A stretch of 64,000 nt of DNA. Origin: Bacteroidales bacterium (GTDB lineage: Bacteria > Bacteroidota > Bacteroidia > Bacteroidales > P3). The stretch spans positions 24,062 through 88,061 of the forward strand of contig JAFXMW010000033.1 in assembly GCA_017530105.1 (NCBI GenBank), in the 5' to 3' direction. Made by a program: the position numbers and the translations under genes. A model generated the notes under the pieces. It did not search any database. It was not told where the DNA came from and was given only the letters and a program-made list of their open reading frames with translations. This document shows positions 34,498 through 44,188 of the stretch, in pieces. The number at the start of each line of letters is the position of its first letter. Positions within the stretch are counted from its first letter, which is position 1.

Positions 34498-35094
34498 ATG
34501 CCTCCAACCCCGAAAAACCGCTATTTCGACGACCCCGAATTCAAGTTCGACAACACCGCCATCGTGTTGCTCAACACCAGTTTTGCCAACTACGAGTTTG
34601 TCGCCGCCCTCAACCAAGCCTACAACCTCAGCCTCACCCGCATCGACGACCTCGTGCTCGACGTCACCTCCTACCCCTGCTTCATCTACCAAGACTCTGT
34701 CGCCTGGCTCTATTTCGTCATGCTCGAGCGGCCCTCTTTCACCCCTGCCAACGCCGTGTTCGAATACTACGACAAAATGCTCCTCATCCGCGGCCGCGAC
34801 GCCAAGTATTTCCAACAAAGGCTCTACGACGACCTCACGCTCCCCCGTCCCGAGCCCCCCGCCGACGAACTGCAGCTGCACCACCGTTGGGAGTTGCTCA
34901 ACATGCTGTGCGAAGGTGTCTTCGAACCCGCCACCTTCAACCTAAAAGACAGCCTCGGCCTCACTCAAACCTCGCTCTACTCCGGCCCCGACGGTGCCAT
35001 GCCCCGCCGCCTGCAAACCTTCATCAGCCAACTGAGACAATTCCTCACCGACGCCTTTGCCACCTTCGAATGGCACCTCTCCAACCCCGACTGA
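34498..35094 (+). CDS. IPExxxVDY-like family protein
   Basis: A 198-aa protein similar in layout to the small Bacteroidota family named IPExxxVDY: a beta strand (FDNTAIVLLNTSFANYEFVAALN), then LTRIDDLVL, a strand pair (YPCFIYQDSVAWLYFVMLER) and a closing YYDKMLLIRG. The eponymous motif itself is degenerate here and the C-terminal ~70 residues are extra, so the assignment is tentative. The function of the family is unknown. No signal peptide is seen. It follows the radical SAM gene by 40 bp on the same strand and may be cotranscribed. Confidence 0.65.
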   Translation: MPPTPKNRYFDDPEFKFDNTAIVLLNTSFANYEFVAALNQAYNLSLTRIDDLVLDVTSYPCFIYQDSVAWLYFVMLERPSFTPANAVFEYYDKMLLIRGRDAKYFQQRLYDDLTLPRPEPPADELQLHHRWELLNMLCEGVFEPATFNLKDSLGLTQTSLYSGPDGAMPRRLQTFISQLRQFLTDAFATFEWHLSNPD

Positions 35095-35187
35095 ACAAGC
35101 CTGACACTCAAAGCTTTCCATATCTTTGCCCCCTCCCTGCCGCACCCCCTCTGACCGTCCATCGGTAACACGCTGTCCCTCCGCTAC

Positions 35188-35241
35188 ATATATATCACAT
35201 ATATATCAGTTATATATCACCTATATATCCGTTATATATTC
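35188..35241. repeat. 11-bp AT-rich tandem repeat
   Basis: Five units of ATATATATCAC type (35188-35198, 35199-35209, 35210-35220, 35221-35231, 35232-35241). The period is close to one DNA turn. The 465-bp gap 35095-35559 holds this repeat and the pgpH promoter; I see no gene. Confidence 0.9.
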
Positions 35242-35494
35242 AACAAAGGGAAAAGTCATATACAACCATAAGAAAATCTGCGGAGAAAAAGATAATCTCC
35301 ACCTGCCAGAGGGCCTCCTTCTTCACCGTCCTCAACGTCAAGACAGACAGCCCGCGACAGAATCATTAACACGACAAGCGGACTGCTGCTTTTTTCCACA
35401 AACGGATGATTTCCCAAGTAGTGTCTTTCGCCCTATTTCTATGCTTTTTTTATATACTTATTGACAAAAAAAAGAACACGTCACATTTTTTTTG

Positions 35495-35502
35495 TATCTT
35501 TG
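35495..35502 (+). promoter_or_regulatory. -7 element for pgpH and downstream genes
   Basis: TATCTTTG in TTTTTTGTATCTTTGCA, 57 bp before ATG 35560. Confidence 0.7.
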
Positions 35503-35559
35503 CATTTTCAAACAGGGCTGTGGAGACCTGCAAATTGTTAATACAATAATATCTATGCC

Positions 35560-37572
35560 ATGCAACTGAAGAATATCATCTTTGCCACCGTCAAGCACTT
35601 GCCGTTGCTGACCAAAGTGCTGCTGATGTTGGTGACGTCGGCGTTGATACCCCTGATGTTTCCGAGCGACGGGCAGGGAGAGCACTATGACTATGCCGAG
35701 GGAAGTATCTGGAGAAACGACGACCTGGTTGCCCCCTTCGACTTTTCGGTACAGAAGACGCCAAGCGAGATAGAGCAACAGACCGCCGCCGCCAAGGCGG
35801 AGCTGACCCTTTACTATCACTATGACCCGACGGCCTACGGACGTGCCGTGGAGCAGCTGAACACCCTGGCGCGTCACCGCGACGGCCTGAACCTGAAACA
35901 GCTGAGGCGTACGGTGGACAGCATCTACAGCATTGGCTATGTGGAGACCCCCGAGGATATGCCCGATTTCGAGAACCATACCCTTATACTGCTGGACGGC
36001 AACATAGGGTCGGAACATACGGCAAACGAATATGTCACCGCCGTGGACGTTGCCAGCCACTTGCTGCGCGACAGTGTGCTGGTGCCGAGTATTGTGTACG
36101 ATGCCAACAGGACCCGTGTGGAGCTGGATTCGCGTATTTCGCAAATGGTCACCTCGACGGGAATGGTAAAACAGGGGCAGCGTATCGTTGCCAAAGGCGA
36201 GACGGTGACACCGGTGACCGCCCGCATCATTGCCTCGCTTGAGCAGGAGAACGACAAACTGTTCCGTGACAATTACCACCCATGGGGACGCTACGCCGGG
36301 CAATTGATACTGTGCATTATCTCCTTCGTGGCCCTGTATATGTTCCTGAAGAACACCCGCCACTCAATACTGGAGGACAACCGCAAGGTGACATTTGTAA
36401 TGGTGCTGGTGTTGCTGGCCTCGGCGGCCACGGCATTGGTGTCGAGCCAGAGACCCGAATTGGTGCTGATAGTGCCGCTGTGTATCGTGCCCATCATGGT
36501 GAGGATATTCTTCGACATGAGGGTAGCCCTGTATGTGCATATCATCACTATCATCATTTTGGCCAATATGGTGCCAAACCCCTTCGAGTTCATCTTCTAC
36601 CAGTTGATTGCCGGAATGATGTCGATTGTGACGGTGCGGAATTTCGAGAGCAGGAGCAAGTTCTTTGTGGTGAGCGGGGTGATTTTCCTTTCGTATGCAT
36701 TGATTTACACTTTCGGCGTGCTGAGCCAGGAGAGCACCTTGGACGGCATCACGTTAGACCGATACCTGGTGTTCTTCCTCAATGCCCTGCTCACGCTGCT
36801 GGCCTACCCGTTGATATTTGTGTTTGAACGGATGTTCGGGCTGACCACTAACCTGACGTTGATGGAGCTGTCGTCGACCAACACCCCTGCATTGCGTGAG
36901 CTGTCGCGCAACGCCCCCGGCACCTTCCAGCACTCGATGCAGGTGGCCAACATCAGCGAAGACCTGATTAACGAGATTGGCGGCAACGCCCTGCTGGCCA
37001 AAGTGGGTGCGCTGTACCACGATATAGGCAAGGTTGCGGCCCCGCTCTATTTCACCGAAAACCAGAACGGTGGGTTCAATCCCCACGACGAGCTGGAATA
37101 CCGCGAAAGCGCCGCCATCATCATACAGCATGTGCGGTCGGGTCTGGAGTTGGCCAAGAAGTACCACCTGCCTTCAGCGGTGCAGGACTTTATCCGCACA
37201 CACCACGGCACCACCATGACGGGATATTTCTACGCCAAACAGAGGAACGAGCATCCCGACGAGCCGATTGACGCGGCGGATTTCCAGTATCCAGGGCCTA
37301 CGCCTTTCTCGCGCGAGACGGCAGTGGTGATGATAGTGGACAGCGTGGAGGCCGCCTGCAAGAGTTTGAAGAATCCCGACAACGAGGCCATAGGGCGGCT
37401 GGTGGACCAGATAGTGGACAGCAAGATAAGCCAGAACCAGCTGCAGAACTGCGACCTTACCTTCGGCGACATCAGCCGTGTGCGCAATATGCTGAAGACA
37501 AAAATGCTGAGCATTTACCATGCCCGTATTTCATACCCCGTGGTGAACAGCCAGACAACAAACCGGAAATAA
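35560..37572 (+). CDS. pgpH: 7TM HD-domain phosphodiesterase, PgpH family
   Basis: A 670-aa membrane protein with the PgpH layout: one N-terminal helix, an extracytoplasmic 7TMR-HDED domain (about 45-245), seven membrane helices (about 248-430) and a cytoplasmic HD domain (about 450-620). The HD residues are visible: HSMQVAN (His about 458), YHDIGK (HD about 486-487), IIIQHVRSG and IRTHHGTT. In Firmicutes such proteins degrade cyclic di-AMP; in Bacteroidota the same role is assumed. The next gene follows after 27 bp and a glycosyltransferase after 2 more, so the three are probably cotranscribed from the promoter at 35495. Confidence 0.9.
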   Translation: MQLKNIIFATVKHLPLLTKVLLMLVTSALIPLMFPSDGQGEHYDYAEGSIWRNDDLVAPFDFSVQKTPSEIEQQTAAAKAELTLYYHYDPTAYGRAVEQLNTLARHRDGLNLKQLRRTVDSIYSIGYVETPEDMPDFENHTLILLDGNIGSEHTANEYVTAVDVASHLLRDSVLVPSIVYDANRTRVELDSRISQMVTSTGMVKQGQRIVAKGETVTPVTARIIASLEQENDKLFRDNYHPWGRYAGQLILCIISFVALYMFLKNTRHSILEDNRKVTFVMVLVLLASAATALVSSQRPELVLIVPLCIVPIMVRIFFDMRVALYVHIITIIILANMVPNPFEFIFYQLIAGMMSIVTVRNFESRSKFFVVSGVIFLSYALIYTFGVLSQESTLDGITLDRYLVFFLNALLTLLAYPLIFVFERMFGLTTNLTLMELSSTNTPALRELSRNAPGTFQHSMQVANISEDLINEIGGNALLAKVGALYHDIGKVAAPLYFTENQNGGFNPHDELEYRESAAIIIQHVRSGLELAKKYHLPSAVQDFIRTHHGTTMTGYFYAKQRNEHPDEPIDAADFQYPGPTPFSRETAVVMIVDSVEAACKSLKNPDNEAIGRLVDQIVDSKISQNQLQNCDLTFGDISRVRNMLKTKMLSIYHARISYPVVNSQTTNRK

Positions 37573-37599
37573 ACACTTAACGAAACAATATATACAAAG

Positions 37600-40143
37600 A
37601 TGAAGAAAAATATTCTGACTCACATTGGCATTGTGGTGGCATTGCTGGCCATCTCTGCCATTTATTTCATGCCCATACTGCAAGGCAAGGCATTGCCCCA
37701 AGGCGACCTGCAGAAGTATGAGGGCATGGCCAAAGCACAGAAAGACTATCACGAGGCCACTGGCGAATACGCCACATGGTGCCCCAGTATGTTCAGCGGT
37801 ATGCCGGGCTACCAGATTACCAACAGCCCTCAACATTCGGTGTACACGCCGTTGAAGAACATCCTGTCGCTGCAGATTTTCGGCAGACAGAACGACATGG
37901 GAGTGCTGTTTCTCTACTTGCTGGGGTTCTACATTGCTTTGGTGGCCCTGGGGGTCAGCCCTTGGCTGGCATTGCTCGGCGGGCTGGCGTTTGGACTGGG
38001 CAGCTATAACATCATCATTATCGAGGCCGGACACATCACCAAGGCCTGGGCTATGGCCATGATGGCTCCCGTGCTGGCTGGAGAATTGCTCTGTCTGAAA
38101 GGGGCAGGCTTGATGAAGGAAGACCGGAGAAAGGCTGTGAGCCGACTGGTGTGGGGTGGCATATTGTTCACCGTGGCACTGGGATTGCAGATAGCTTTGA
38201 ACCACATCCAGATTACCATGTACACCGCCATGGGCGGCATACTGATGGGCATTGTGTATGCCATCTATTCCATCAAGGACAAATACTTCGGACGTTTTCT
38301 GCTCTCCACCGTGGTGCTGGTGTTGGGTGTGGTGCTGGCCTTGGCCTGCAATACCCGCCATCTGCTGGTGAACGAAGAGTATATGCAGTACACCATGCGC
38401 GGCGGCAGCGAGATTACCGTCACTCCGCAAGACCTGTACGGCAAAGACTATCCCCGCAACAACAACTCCAACGACAAGGGGCTGGACATCAACTATGCCT
38501 TCAGCTGGAGCTATGGCATTGGCGAGACCTACACCCTCTTGGTGCCAGGTGCCAAAGGCGGCGGCAACATAGAGCCTGTGGGCAAGGAAAGTGCCTCGTA
38601 CAAAAACTTCCATCAGGAGAAAATGCCGTTGTACTGGGGCGACCAGCCCTTCACCAGCGGGCCTGTGTACTTCGGTGCCATTGTGGTGTTCCTCTTCCTC
38701 TTCGGCATGATAGTGGTGCGGGGACCTGAACGGTGGTGGATACTGGCGGCGACGGTGCTGGCCATCCTTTTGTCGTGGGGTAAGAATTTTATGGGGTTCA
38801 ACGAATGGATGTTCAACCATCTGCCCCTGTACAATAAATTCAGAACCCCGTCGATGAGTCTGGTGTTGGCCAACGCACTGGCTGTGCTGATGGGAATACT
38901 GGGACTGAGAGAGGCCACCACGCTGAAAGAGAAAGGCGACATGAAGCGGTTGATGCGCGGACTGTATATCTCGGCAGGGGTTACCGTGGGCGGTATCTTG
39001 CTGGGGCTGCTGATGTGCGGAGGGTTCACCTATAGCGGTGCCGGTGACGGCGAGATGGCCCGCCAATACGGAAACCAGTGGTCTTCGATACTGAACATCC
39101 TTGTCCAAGACAGGAAAGCCCTGTTTGTGAGCGACTCGTGGCGCAGTATCCTGTTCATCGTGTTGGCAGCGGTAACGCTGTGGCTGTATCTCAAGAACTG
39201 GGCTTCGAAACCGAAAGCTGTTCTGCCCGTGGTGGCAGTGTTGGCCGTGCTGACAGTGATAGACCTTCAAGGGGTGAACAGCCGTTATTTGAACAAGGAC
39301 AACTATGTGCGCAACGCCCGTGTGCTGGAGATGCAACCGGCCCAGTATGACCGCGACATCGACGCCCTGGCATTGCAGGCAGGCGACCAAGACTACAGAG
39401 TGTTGAATCTGGCAGTGAACACCTTCAACGACTCCAAGCCATCGGCATTCCACAACCAGGTGGGCGGATACAGCGCCGCCAAGCTGCGCCGTTATCAAGA
39501 CTTGATTGATTTCTATATCGGATACCAAATCAACACCAAGGTGCTGAACATGCTCAACACCCGCTACATTGTGATGAACAACGGACAGGTGCAACGCAAT
39601 CCCGATGCGATGGGCAATGTCTGGTTTGTCAAAAACATCAAGCCTGTGGAGAGCGCCAACGACGAGATACTGAAGTTGAATGATTTCGACCCCGCCAACG
39701 ACATTGTGGTGAACATGGCCGAGATGGGCGACAAGCTGCAAGGTCTGCCAGAGCCCTGCCTGAAAGGCTTGAACAGCCTGCCCGTGGACAGCAGCGCCAC
39801 CATCGAGATGGAGCACAAACGCCCCGCCGACTTGAACACGCTGACTTATCGCAGCCACTGCGGCACCCCTCAGCTGGCCGTCTTTAGCGAGATTTACTAC
39901 GCTCCCGACTGGAAAGCCTATATCGACGGCAAACCCGCCGAGTATCTCCGCGCCAACTACATCCTGCGCGCCATGGTCATCCCCGAGGGCGACCACGTCA
40001 TCGAATTCCGTAACGAGGCACCTACAATGCACAAACTGGACACCATCACGCTGGTGTGCTCTATTGTCACCGTGCTGGTGATTGCAGGAGTGTTGGTCAT
40101 CTATTACCGCAAAAGGAAAAAAGAAGTTGAGAACAAGAAGTAG
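37600..40143 (+). CDS. YfhO-family polytopic membrane protein
   Basis: An 847-aa integral membrane protein of the YfhO family. It opens with a helix (LTHIGIVVALLAISAIYFMPILQ), then an extracytoplasmic loop containing GDLQKYEGMAK and MFSGMPGYQ, and about twelve helices up to residue ~560. A soluble C-terminal domain (about 575-805) precedes a last helix (ITLVCSIVTVLVIAGVLVIYY) and a lysine-rich tail. In Firmicutes YfhO helps to glycosylate lipoteichoic acid, and the family resembles GT-C glycosyltransferases. In this Gram-negative host it may attach a sugar to a lipid or surface polymer. The glycosyltransferase 2 bp downstream fits such a pathway, but the acceptor is unknown. Confidence 0.9.
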   Translation: MKKNILTHIGIVVALLAISAIYFMPILQGKALPQGDLQKYEGMAKAQKDYHEATGEYATWCPSMFSGMPGYQITNSPQHSVYTPLKNILSLQIFGRQNDMGVLFLYLLGFYIALVALGVSPWLALLGGLAFGLGSYNIIIIEAGHITKAWAMAMMAPVLAGELLCLKGAGLMKEDRRKAVSRLVWGGILFTVALGLQIALNHIQITMYTAMGGILMGIVYAIYSIKDKYFGRFLLSTVVLVLGVVLALACNTRHLLVNEEYMQYTMRGGSEITVTPQDLYGKDYPRNNNSNDKGLDINYAFSWSYGIGETYTLLVPGAKGGGNIEPVGKESASYKNFHQEKMPLYWGDQPFTSGPVYFGAIVVFLFLFGMIVVRGPERWWILAATVLAILLSWGKNFMGFNEWMFNHLPLYNKFRTPSMSLVLANALAVLMGILGLREATTLKEKGDMKRLMRGLYISAGVTVGGILLGLLMCGGFTYSGAGDGEMARQYGNQWSSILNILVQDRKALFVSDSWRSILFIVLAAVTLWLYLKNWASKPKAVLPVVAVLAVLTVIDLQGVNSRYLNKDNYVRNARVLEMQPAQYDRDIDALALQAGDQDYRVLNLAVNTFNDSKPSAFHNQVGGYSAAKLRRYQDLIDFYIGYQINTKVLNMLNTRYIVMNNGQVQRNPDAMGNVWFVKNIKPVESANDEILKLNDFDPANDIVVNMAEMGDKLQGLPEPCLKGLNSLPVDSSATIEMEHKRPADLNTLTYRSHCGTPQLAVFSEIYYAPDWKAYIDGKPAEYLRANYILRAMVIPEGDHVIEFRNEAPTMHKLDTITLVCSIVTVLVIAGVLVIYYRKRKKEVENKK

Positions 40144-40145
40144 CC

Positions 40146-41060
40146 ATGATTAGCGTAATTCTCTGCACCTACAACCGCGACAAGTACATATATAATGTGC
40201 TGAAAAGCGTTGCCGACAACGACTATCCTCACGACCAGTACGAGATAGTGCTGGTGAACAACAACAGCACCGACGGCACCGAAAAGGAGTGCCGCCGGTT
40301 TGAGGCCGACTATCCCGATATTACCTTCCGCTATTGCGTGGAGACCAGCCAGGGTCTGTCCTACGCCCGCAACTGCGGCATCCGTCAGTCAACCGGGGAC
40401 TTGCTGGTTTATGTGGACGACGATGCCACGGTGAACAAAGAGTACCTGAGCACCTACGCCACCTTTTTCGCCCAGCACCCCGACGCCGTGGCCGCGGGAG
40501 GTCCTATTCTGCCAGTATATGAAACCGAGGAGCCGAAATGGATGTCGCACTACACCCGTCAACTGGTTACAGGGAAACTCTATCTTGGCGACACCACAAG
40601 GGAATTCCCCCGCGGGGCATTCCCCGGAGGCGGCAATGCCTGTTACAGGAAAAGTGTTTTCGACACCGTGGGACTTTTCAACGTGGAGCTGGGTCGCAAG
40701 GGCAACAGCCTGATAGGGGCCGAAGAGAAAGACCTATTCGACAAGATGACCACCAACGGCATGCATTTCTATTATCTGCCTACCGCCATCCTATACCATA
40801 TCATCCCGCCGCACAAACTCACTCAGGACTATTTCGACCGGCTGACCTTCGGCATCGGCGTGAGCGAACGCTACCGCACACTGCAGATTTCAAAGGGCAA
40901 GTATCTCAACCGCCTGTTCAAAGAGGCCATCAAATGGGGAGGCACCATAGTGCTTTGGTTCTCTTTTGCCCTACGGTTGCAGTTTGCCAAAGGGAACAAA
41001 CTAATACTCTTCCGCCGCAATGTCACGCGCGGACTCCTTTCCAAGCAAAAAAAAGCATAA
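40146..41060 (+). CDS. Family 2 glycosyltransferase
   Basis: A 304-aa GT-A-fold glycosyltransferase. The N-terminus ISVILCTYNRDKYI and IVLVNNNSTDGT binds the nucleotide sugar; the metal-binding DxD motif is YVDDDATV (D91-D93). GAFPGGGNACYRKSVF and GAEEKDLFDKM are the acceptor/catalytic region. Near residue 265-285 a hydrophobic stretch (GGTIVLWFSFALRLQF) suggests membrane association. Sugar and acceptor are unknown. It starts 2 bp after the YfhO-family gene, which points to a shared lipid-linked sugar or polymer pathway. Confidence 0.92.
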   Translation: MISVILCTYNRDKYIYNVLKSVADNDYPHDQYEIVLVNNNSTDGTEKECRRFEADYPDITFRYCVETSQGLSYARNCGIRQSTGDLLVYVDDDATVNKEYLSTYATFFAQHPDAVAAGGPILPVYETEEPKWMSHYTRQLVTGKLYLGDTTREFPRGAFPGGGNACYRKSVFDTVGLFNVELGRKGNSLIGAEEKDLFDKMTTNGMHFYYLPTAILYHIIPPHKLTQDYFDRLTFGIGVSERYRTLQISKGKYLNRLFKEAIKWGGTIVLWFSFALRLQFAKGNKLILFRRNVTRGLLSKQKKA

Positions 41061-41106
41061 TAGCGATATTTTCTTCAAAGAGTTATCCTCATTCAAAAAA
41101 AAGTTG

Positions 41107-41114
41107 TATTTTTG
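41107..41114 (+). promoter_or_regulatory. -7 element for the DUF349-gldB-ltaS-like-dagK-yciH operon
   Basis: TATTTTTG in AGTTGTATTTTTGCAA, 86 bp before ATG 41201. Confidence 0.7.
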
Positions 41115-41200
41115 CAATTCGCTACAAAAACGAAACAATCCAATAATACGTCTGTAACATAATGTTATAGAACTAATTCTAAAAACAAGACACCAACAAA

Positions 41201-43156
41201 ATGGAAGAGCTCAATCAAAATGCAGTCAACACCTCCACCGAGGAAAGCGTCGTGAATGACCAACTGCAACCCGTTGCCCAGCAAGACACCCCTGTGTCGA
41301 ACGACAACGACTCTAACACAAACAACACAACAACAGCCCCGGAGGCTCCCGCCACCCCTGAACCGGTAGCCGAAACCGAAACCCAGACCGAGGCAGAAAC
41401 AGAGCCTGTGGTGGACTACTCCACCATGGATCGTGAATGTCTGCTTGCCGCATTCAACGAGTTGATGAACGACGACATCACCCGTATCCGCAACCGTGCC
41501 AGCGCCATCCGAAACCAATTCAACATTCTCAACAAAGAAGTTGAAAAGCAGGCTTTCGAAGCTTTCTTGGCAGAAGGAGGCAACAAGGAGGACTACAAGC
41601 CCGCCAACGATGCCACTGCCGAAGCTTTCTACAAAGCTTACGACACCTACCGTTCCCGCCGTCAGAAAATGCAGGAACAAATCGAAGCCCAGAAAGCCGC
41701 CAACCTGGAGGCCAAGAAACAAATCCTGGAAGAGCTCCGCAGCCTCATAGACAAAGACGAGGAGACTCTGAAACAGACCTACGACGAATTCAACGCCATC
41801 CAGGACAAATGGAAAGCCATCGGCGAAGTCCCCCGCGACCAGATGAATGACCTGTGGCAAAACTACCATTTCCTTATTGAACAATTCTTCAACAAAGTAA
41901 AAATAAACAAGGAGCTGAGAATGCTCGACCTCAAACGCAATCTGGAGCAGAAAATCCAGTTGTGCGAGCGCGCCGAGGAACTCATTGTCGAAACTTCGGT
42001 TACCAAGGCCTTCAAAGCCCTGCAAGAACTCCGTGCCCAGTGGCGCGAGATAGGACCAGTCCCCGCTGAACAGAACGAAGAGACATGGCAACGCTTCAAC
42101 AATGCCGCAAACCAGATTGATGAACGCCGCCACGAATACTACGACCAGCGAAAAGAGGAACTGGACCAGAATCTCCTTGCCAAACAGGCCTTGATTGACA
42201 AAGCCACCGAACTCACCCAACAGCTCCCGCAATCCACCAAGGCGTGGAACGACACCACCGATGCACTCGACGAGCTTTTGAAACTCTGGAAGAGCATTGG
42301 ACCTGTCCCCCGTGAACAGAACGAGACCGTATGGAACCAATTCAAAGGCATTATCGACAAACACTATGCCGACAAGAAGCTCCATTTCGGCCAACTACGC
42401 GACGAGCAGGCTGAAAATTACAACAAGAAACTGGATCTCTGCCTCCGTGCCGAAGCCATCGCCAAACGCGAAGACTGGAAAAAAGCCACTGAAGAGCTTC
42501 TGCAGCTCCAGGCTGAATGGAAGACAATAGGTGCCACCAGCCGCAAAGTCAGCGACAAGATATGGCACCGTTTCCGCAGCGCCTGCGACGAATTCTTTGC
42601 CAAGAAAGGTGAATTCTTCAAAGACATCCGCAGCACCGAGAGCGACAACCTCGCCAAGAAAACTGCCATCCTTGAGGAAATCAAAGCCCACCAATTCGGC
42701 GACAACAAGGAGGAGAACCTCAATGCCATTAAAGACTTCCAACGCCGCTGGGCCGAAATCGGACATGTGCCGATGAAAGAAAAGGACCGCATACAAAAGG
42801 AATACCGTTCACTCATCAACAGCATCTTTGAACAACTGAAGATTTCAGCCAGAGAAGCCGATGAGACCAACTACCGCGAGCGCGTCCGCAGCCACACCTC
42901 CGGCGACCAACATTTCTTCAACAGCGAGAAGAACCAGCTCCTCAACCAGATTGAAAAGATGCGTTCCGACCTCAAACTGTGGGAAAACAATATCGGTTTC
43001 CTTGCCAACAGCAAACAGGCCGACCTGCTGAAGGAGGAATTTGAAAAGAAAATGCAAAACACCCGCCAGCAGATAGCGCTTCTCGAAGCCAAAATCCGCA
43101 TCCTTGACGAAGCCGCCGAGGACAAGGGCAAAAAAGAGGAAGAAACCAAGGAATAA
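41201..43156 (+). CDS. DUF349 domain protein
   Basis: A 651-aa, highly charged, mostly helical cytoplasmic protein with several tandem DUF349 repeats. Each repeat shows a pattern like LxxLWKSIGPVPREQNETVWNQF or WREIGPVPAEQNEETWQRF, about 70-75 residues apart from residue 150 to 560. An acidic, Thr/Pro-rich N-terminal tail (about 1-65) is low complexity, and the C-terminus (about 590-651) is a coiled coil. DUF349 proteins of Bacteroidota have no agreed function. It is the first gene of a five-gene operon with gaps of 3, -4, 2 and 2 bp. Confidence 0.9.
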   Translation: MEELNQNAVNTSTEESVVNDQLQPVAQQDTPVSNDNDSNTNNTTTAPEAPATPEPVAETETQTEAETEPVVDYSTMDRECLLAAFNELMNDDITRIRNRASAIRNQFNILNKEVEKQAFEAFLAEGGNKEDYKPANDATAEAFYKAYDTYRSRRQKMQEQIEAQKAANLEAKKQILEELRSLIDKDEETLKQTYDEFNAIQDKWKAIGEVPRDQMNDLWQNYHFLIEQFFNKVKINKELRMLDLKRNLEQKIQLCERAEELIVETSVTKAFKALQELRAQWREIGPVPAEQNEETWQRFNNAANQIDERRHEYYDQRKEELDQNLLAKQALIDKATELTQQLPQSTKAWNDTTDALDELLKLWKSIGPVPREQNETVWNQFKGIIDKHYADKKLHFGQLRDEQAENYNKKLDLCLRAEAIAKREDWKKATEELLQLQAEWKTIGATSRKVSDKIWHRFRSACDEFFAKKGEFFKDIRSTESDNLAKKTAILEEIKAHQFGDNKEENLNAIKDFQRRWAEIGHVPMKEKDRIQKEYRSLINSIFEQLKISAREADETNYRERVRSHTSGDQHFFNSEKNQLLNQIEKMRSDLKLWENNIGFLANSKQADLLKEEFEKKMQNTRQQIALLEAKIRILDEAAEDKGKKEEETKE

Positions 43157-43159
43157 GAC

Positions 43160-44188
43160 GTGAACAGAATACTGACCTGGATAACTCATCGAAGGCCCGT
43201 TGCCGAACAACGGAGCCACACTCTCGGTTGCATCCCCGTTCTGTTCCTCCTGGCAACCATTCTTTCTACAAGTTGCAAACAAACACCTGTCGAAGCGGTA
43301 ACAATACACCGCTTCGACAAGGTGCTTTTTGATACCCCCGTCGACCAGCTCCCCGCCAAATTGTCGCAAGTAAGTAATGAGTACAGCACCGACCTCCTCA
43401 ACCTACAGCCCAACAACCCTGAATTCATGACCATGCTTCAAGGCTTTGTGCAAGACCCCACCATGCGTACAATCTATGGCACTGTCGACAGCCTCTTCGG
43501 TGACATGCAACCCGAAGCCAAAGCCCTTGCCTTAGCCCTCTCACGTGCCGAAAACCTCTGCCCCACCCTGCGCTACGACAAAGTCTACACCTACCTCTCC
43601 GGCTCGTTCAACTACGACATGCGTGTGGGCTGCAACAGTCATGAAATCATTATCAGCCTCGACCAATACATCCTCCCCTATACTGAACGTTTCAACTATT
43701 TCAACTCCCCCCTTTACCTTGTGCAGCAAAGCCGCCGGCAGTACCTTCTCACCGACTGCATGACCGCCATCGCCCGTCAGCACATTGCCATCCCGCAAGA
43801 CCGCGAGATGACCCTGCTGGACTACATGGTCTCAGAAGGCAAAGCCATCTATTTTGCCCAGCAAACCCTTCCCGACGCGCCCGACAGCATCCTCATGCGC
43901 TACACCAGCCAACAAATGGATTGGATGAAGCAAAACGAGGAACACGTCTGGGCCTATTTCATGCAGAGCAAACTGCTCTTCGAAACCGACTACATGCGCT
44001 TCCACAACTTTATCGACGATGCTCCCAAAACCAATGCTTTCCGCGATTCATCGCCCCGCACCACCGACTATATCGGCTGGCGGATTGTCAGCAAATACAT
44101 GAAAAAAACAGGTCTCTCCATCACACAATTATTCGAAGAGACCGATGCCCAGAAAATCCTCAGTCAATCAAACTATAGACCCCAATGA
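43160..44188 (+). CDS. gldB: GldB-like lipoprotein
   Basis: A 342-aa lipoprotein resembling gliding motility protein GldB. It starts with GTG 43160; no in-frame ATG precedes the signal (IPVLFLLATILSTSCKQ, lipid Cys about residue 39). The mature N-terminus VTIHRFDKVLFDTP matches the family entry motif, and later segments (YLSGSFNYDMRVGCNSHEIIISLDQYILP; FVQ, LLDYMVSEGKAIYF; FIDDAP) follow the expected order. GldB supports T9SS and gliding in flavobacteria; in non-gliding Bacteroidales its role is probably limited to secretion or envelope function. The N-terminus before the signal is unusually long and basic. Its stop codon overlaps the next start by 4 nt. Confidence 0.8.
   Translation: MNRILTWITHRRPVAEQRSHTLGCIPVLFLLATILSTSCKQTPVEAVTIHRFDKVLFDTPVDQLPAKLSQVSNEYSTDLLNLQPNNPEFMTMLQGFVQDPTMRTIYGTVDSLFGDMQPEAKALALALSRAENLCPTLRYDKVYTYLSGSFNYDMRVGCNSHEIIISLDQYILPYTERFNYFNSPLYLVQQSRRQYLLTDCMTAIARQHIAIPQDREMTLLDYMVSEGKAIYFAQQTLPDAPDSILMRYTSQQMDWMKQNEEHVWAYFMQSKLLFETDYMRFHNFIDDAPKTNAFRDSSPRTTDYIGWRIVSKYMKKTGLSITQLFEETDAQKILSQSNYRPQ

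Noticed and set aside
35188-35241. Replication origin iterons
   Set aside because: AT-rich repeats alone, without DnaA boxes, dnaA or rep genes; a chromosome context is clear.
37531-40032. Long antisense open frame (833 codons) opposite the YfhO-type gene
   Set aside because: It mirrors codon-position bias of the real gene, is rich in His, Gln and Val repeats, and has no recognisable domain or promoter. The same holds for 18734-20020 (minus), 20041-21351 (minus) and 60284-62335 (plus).
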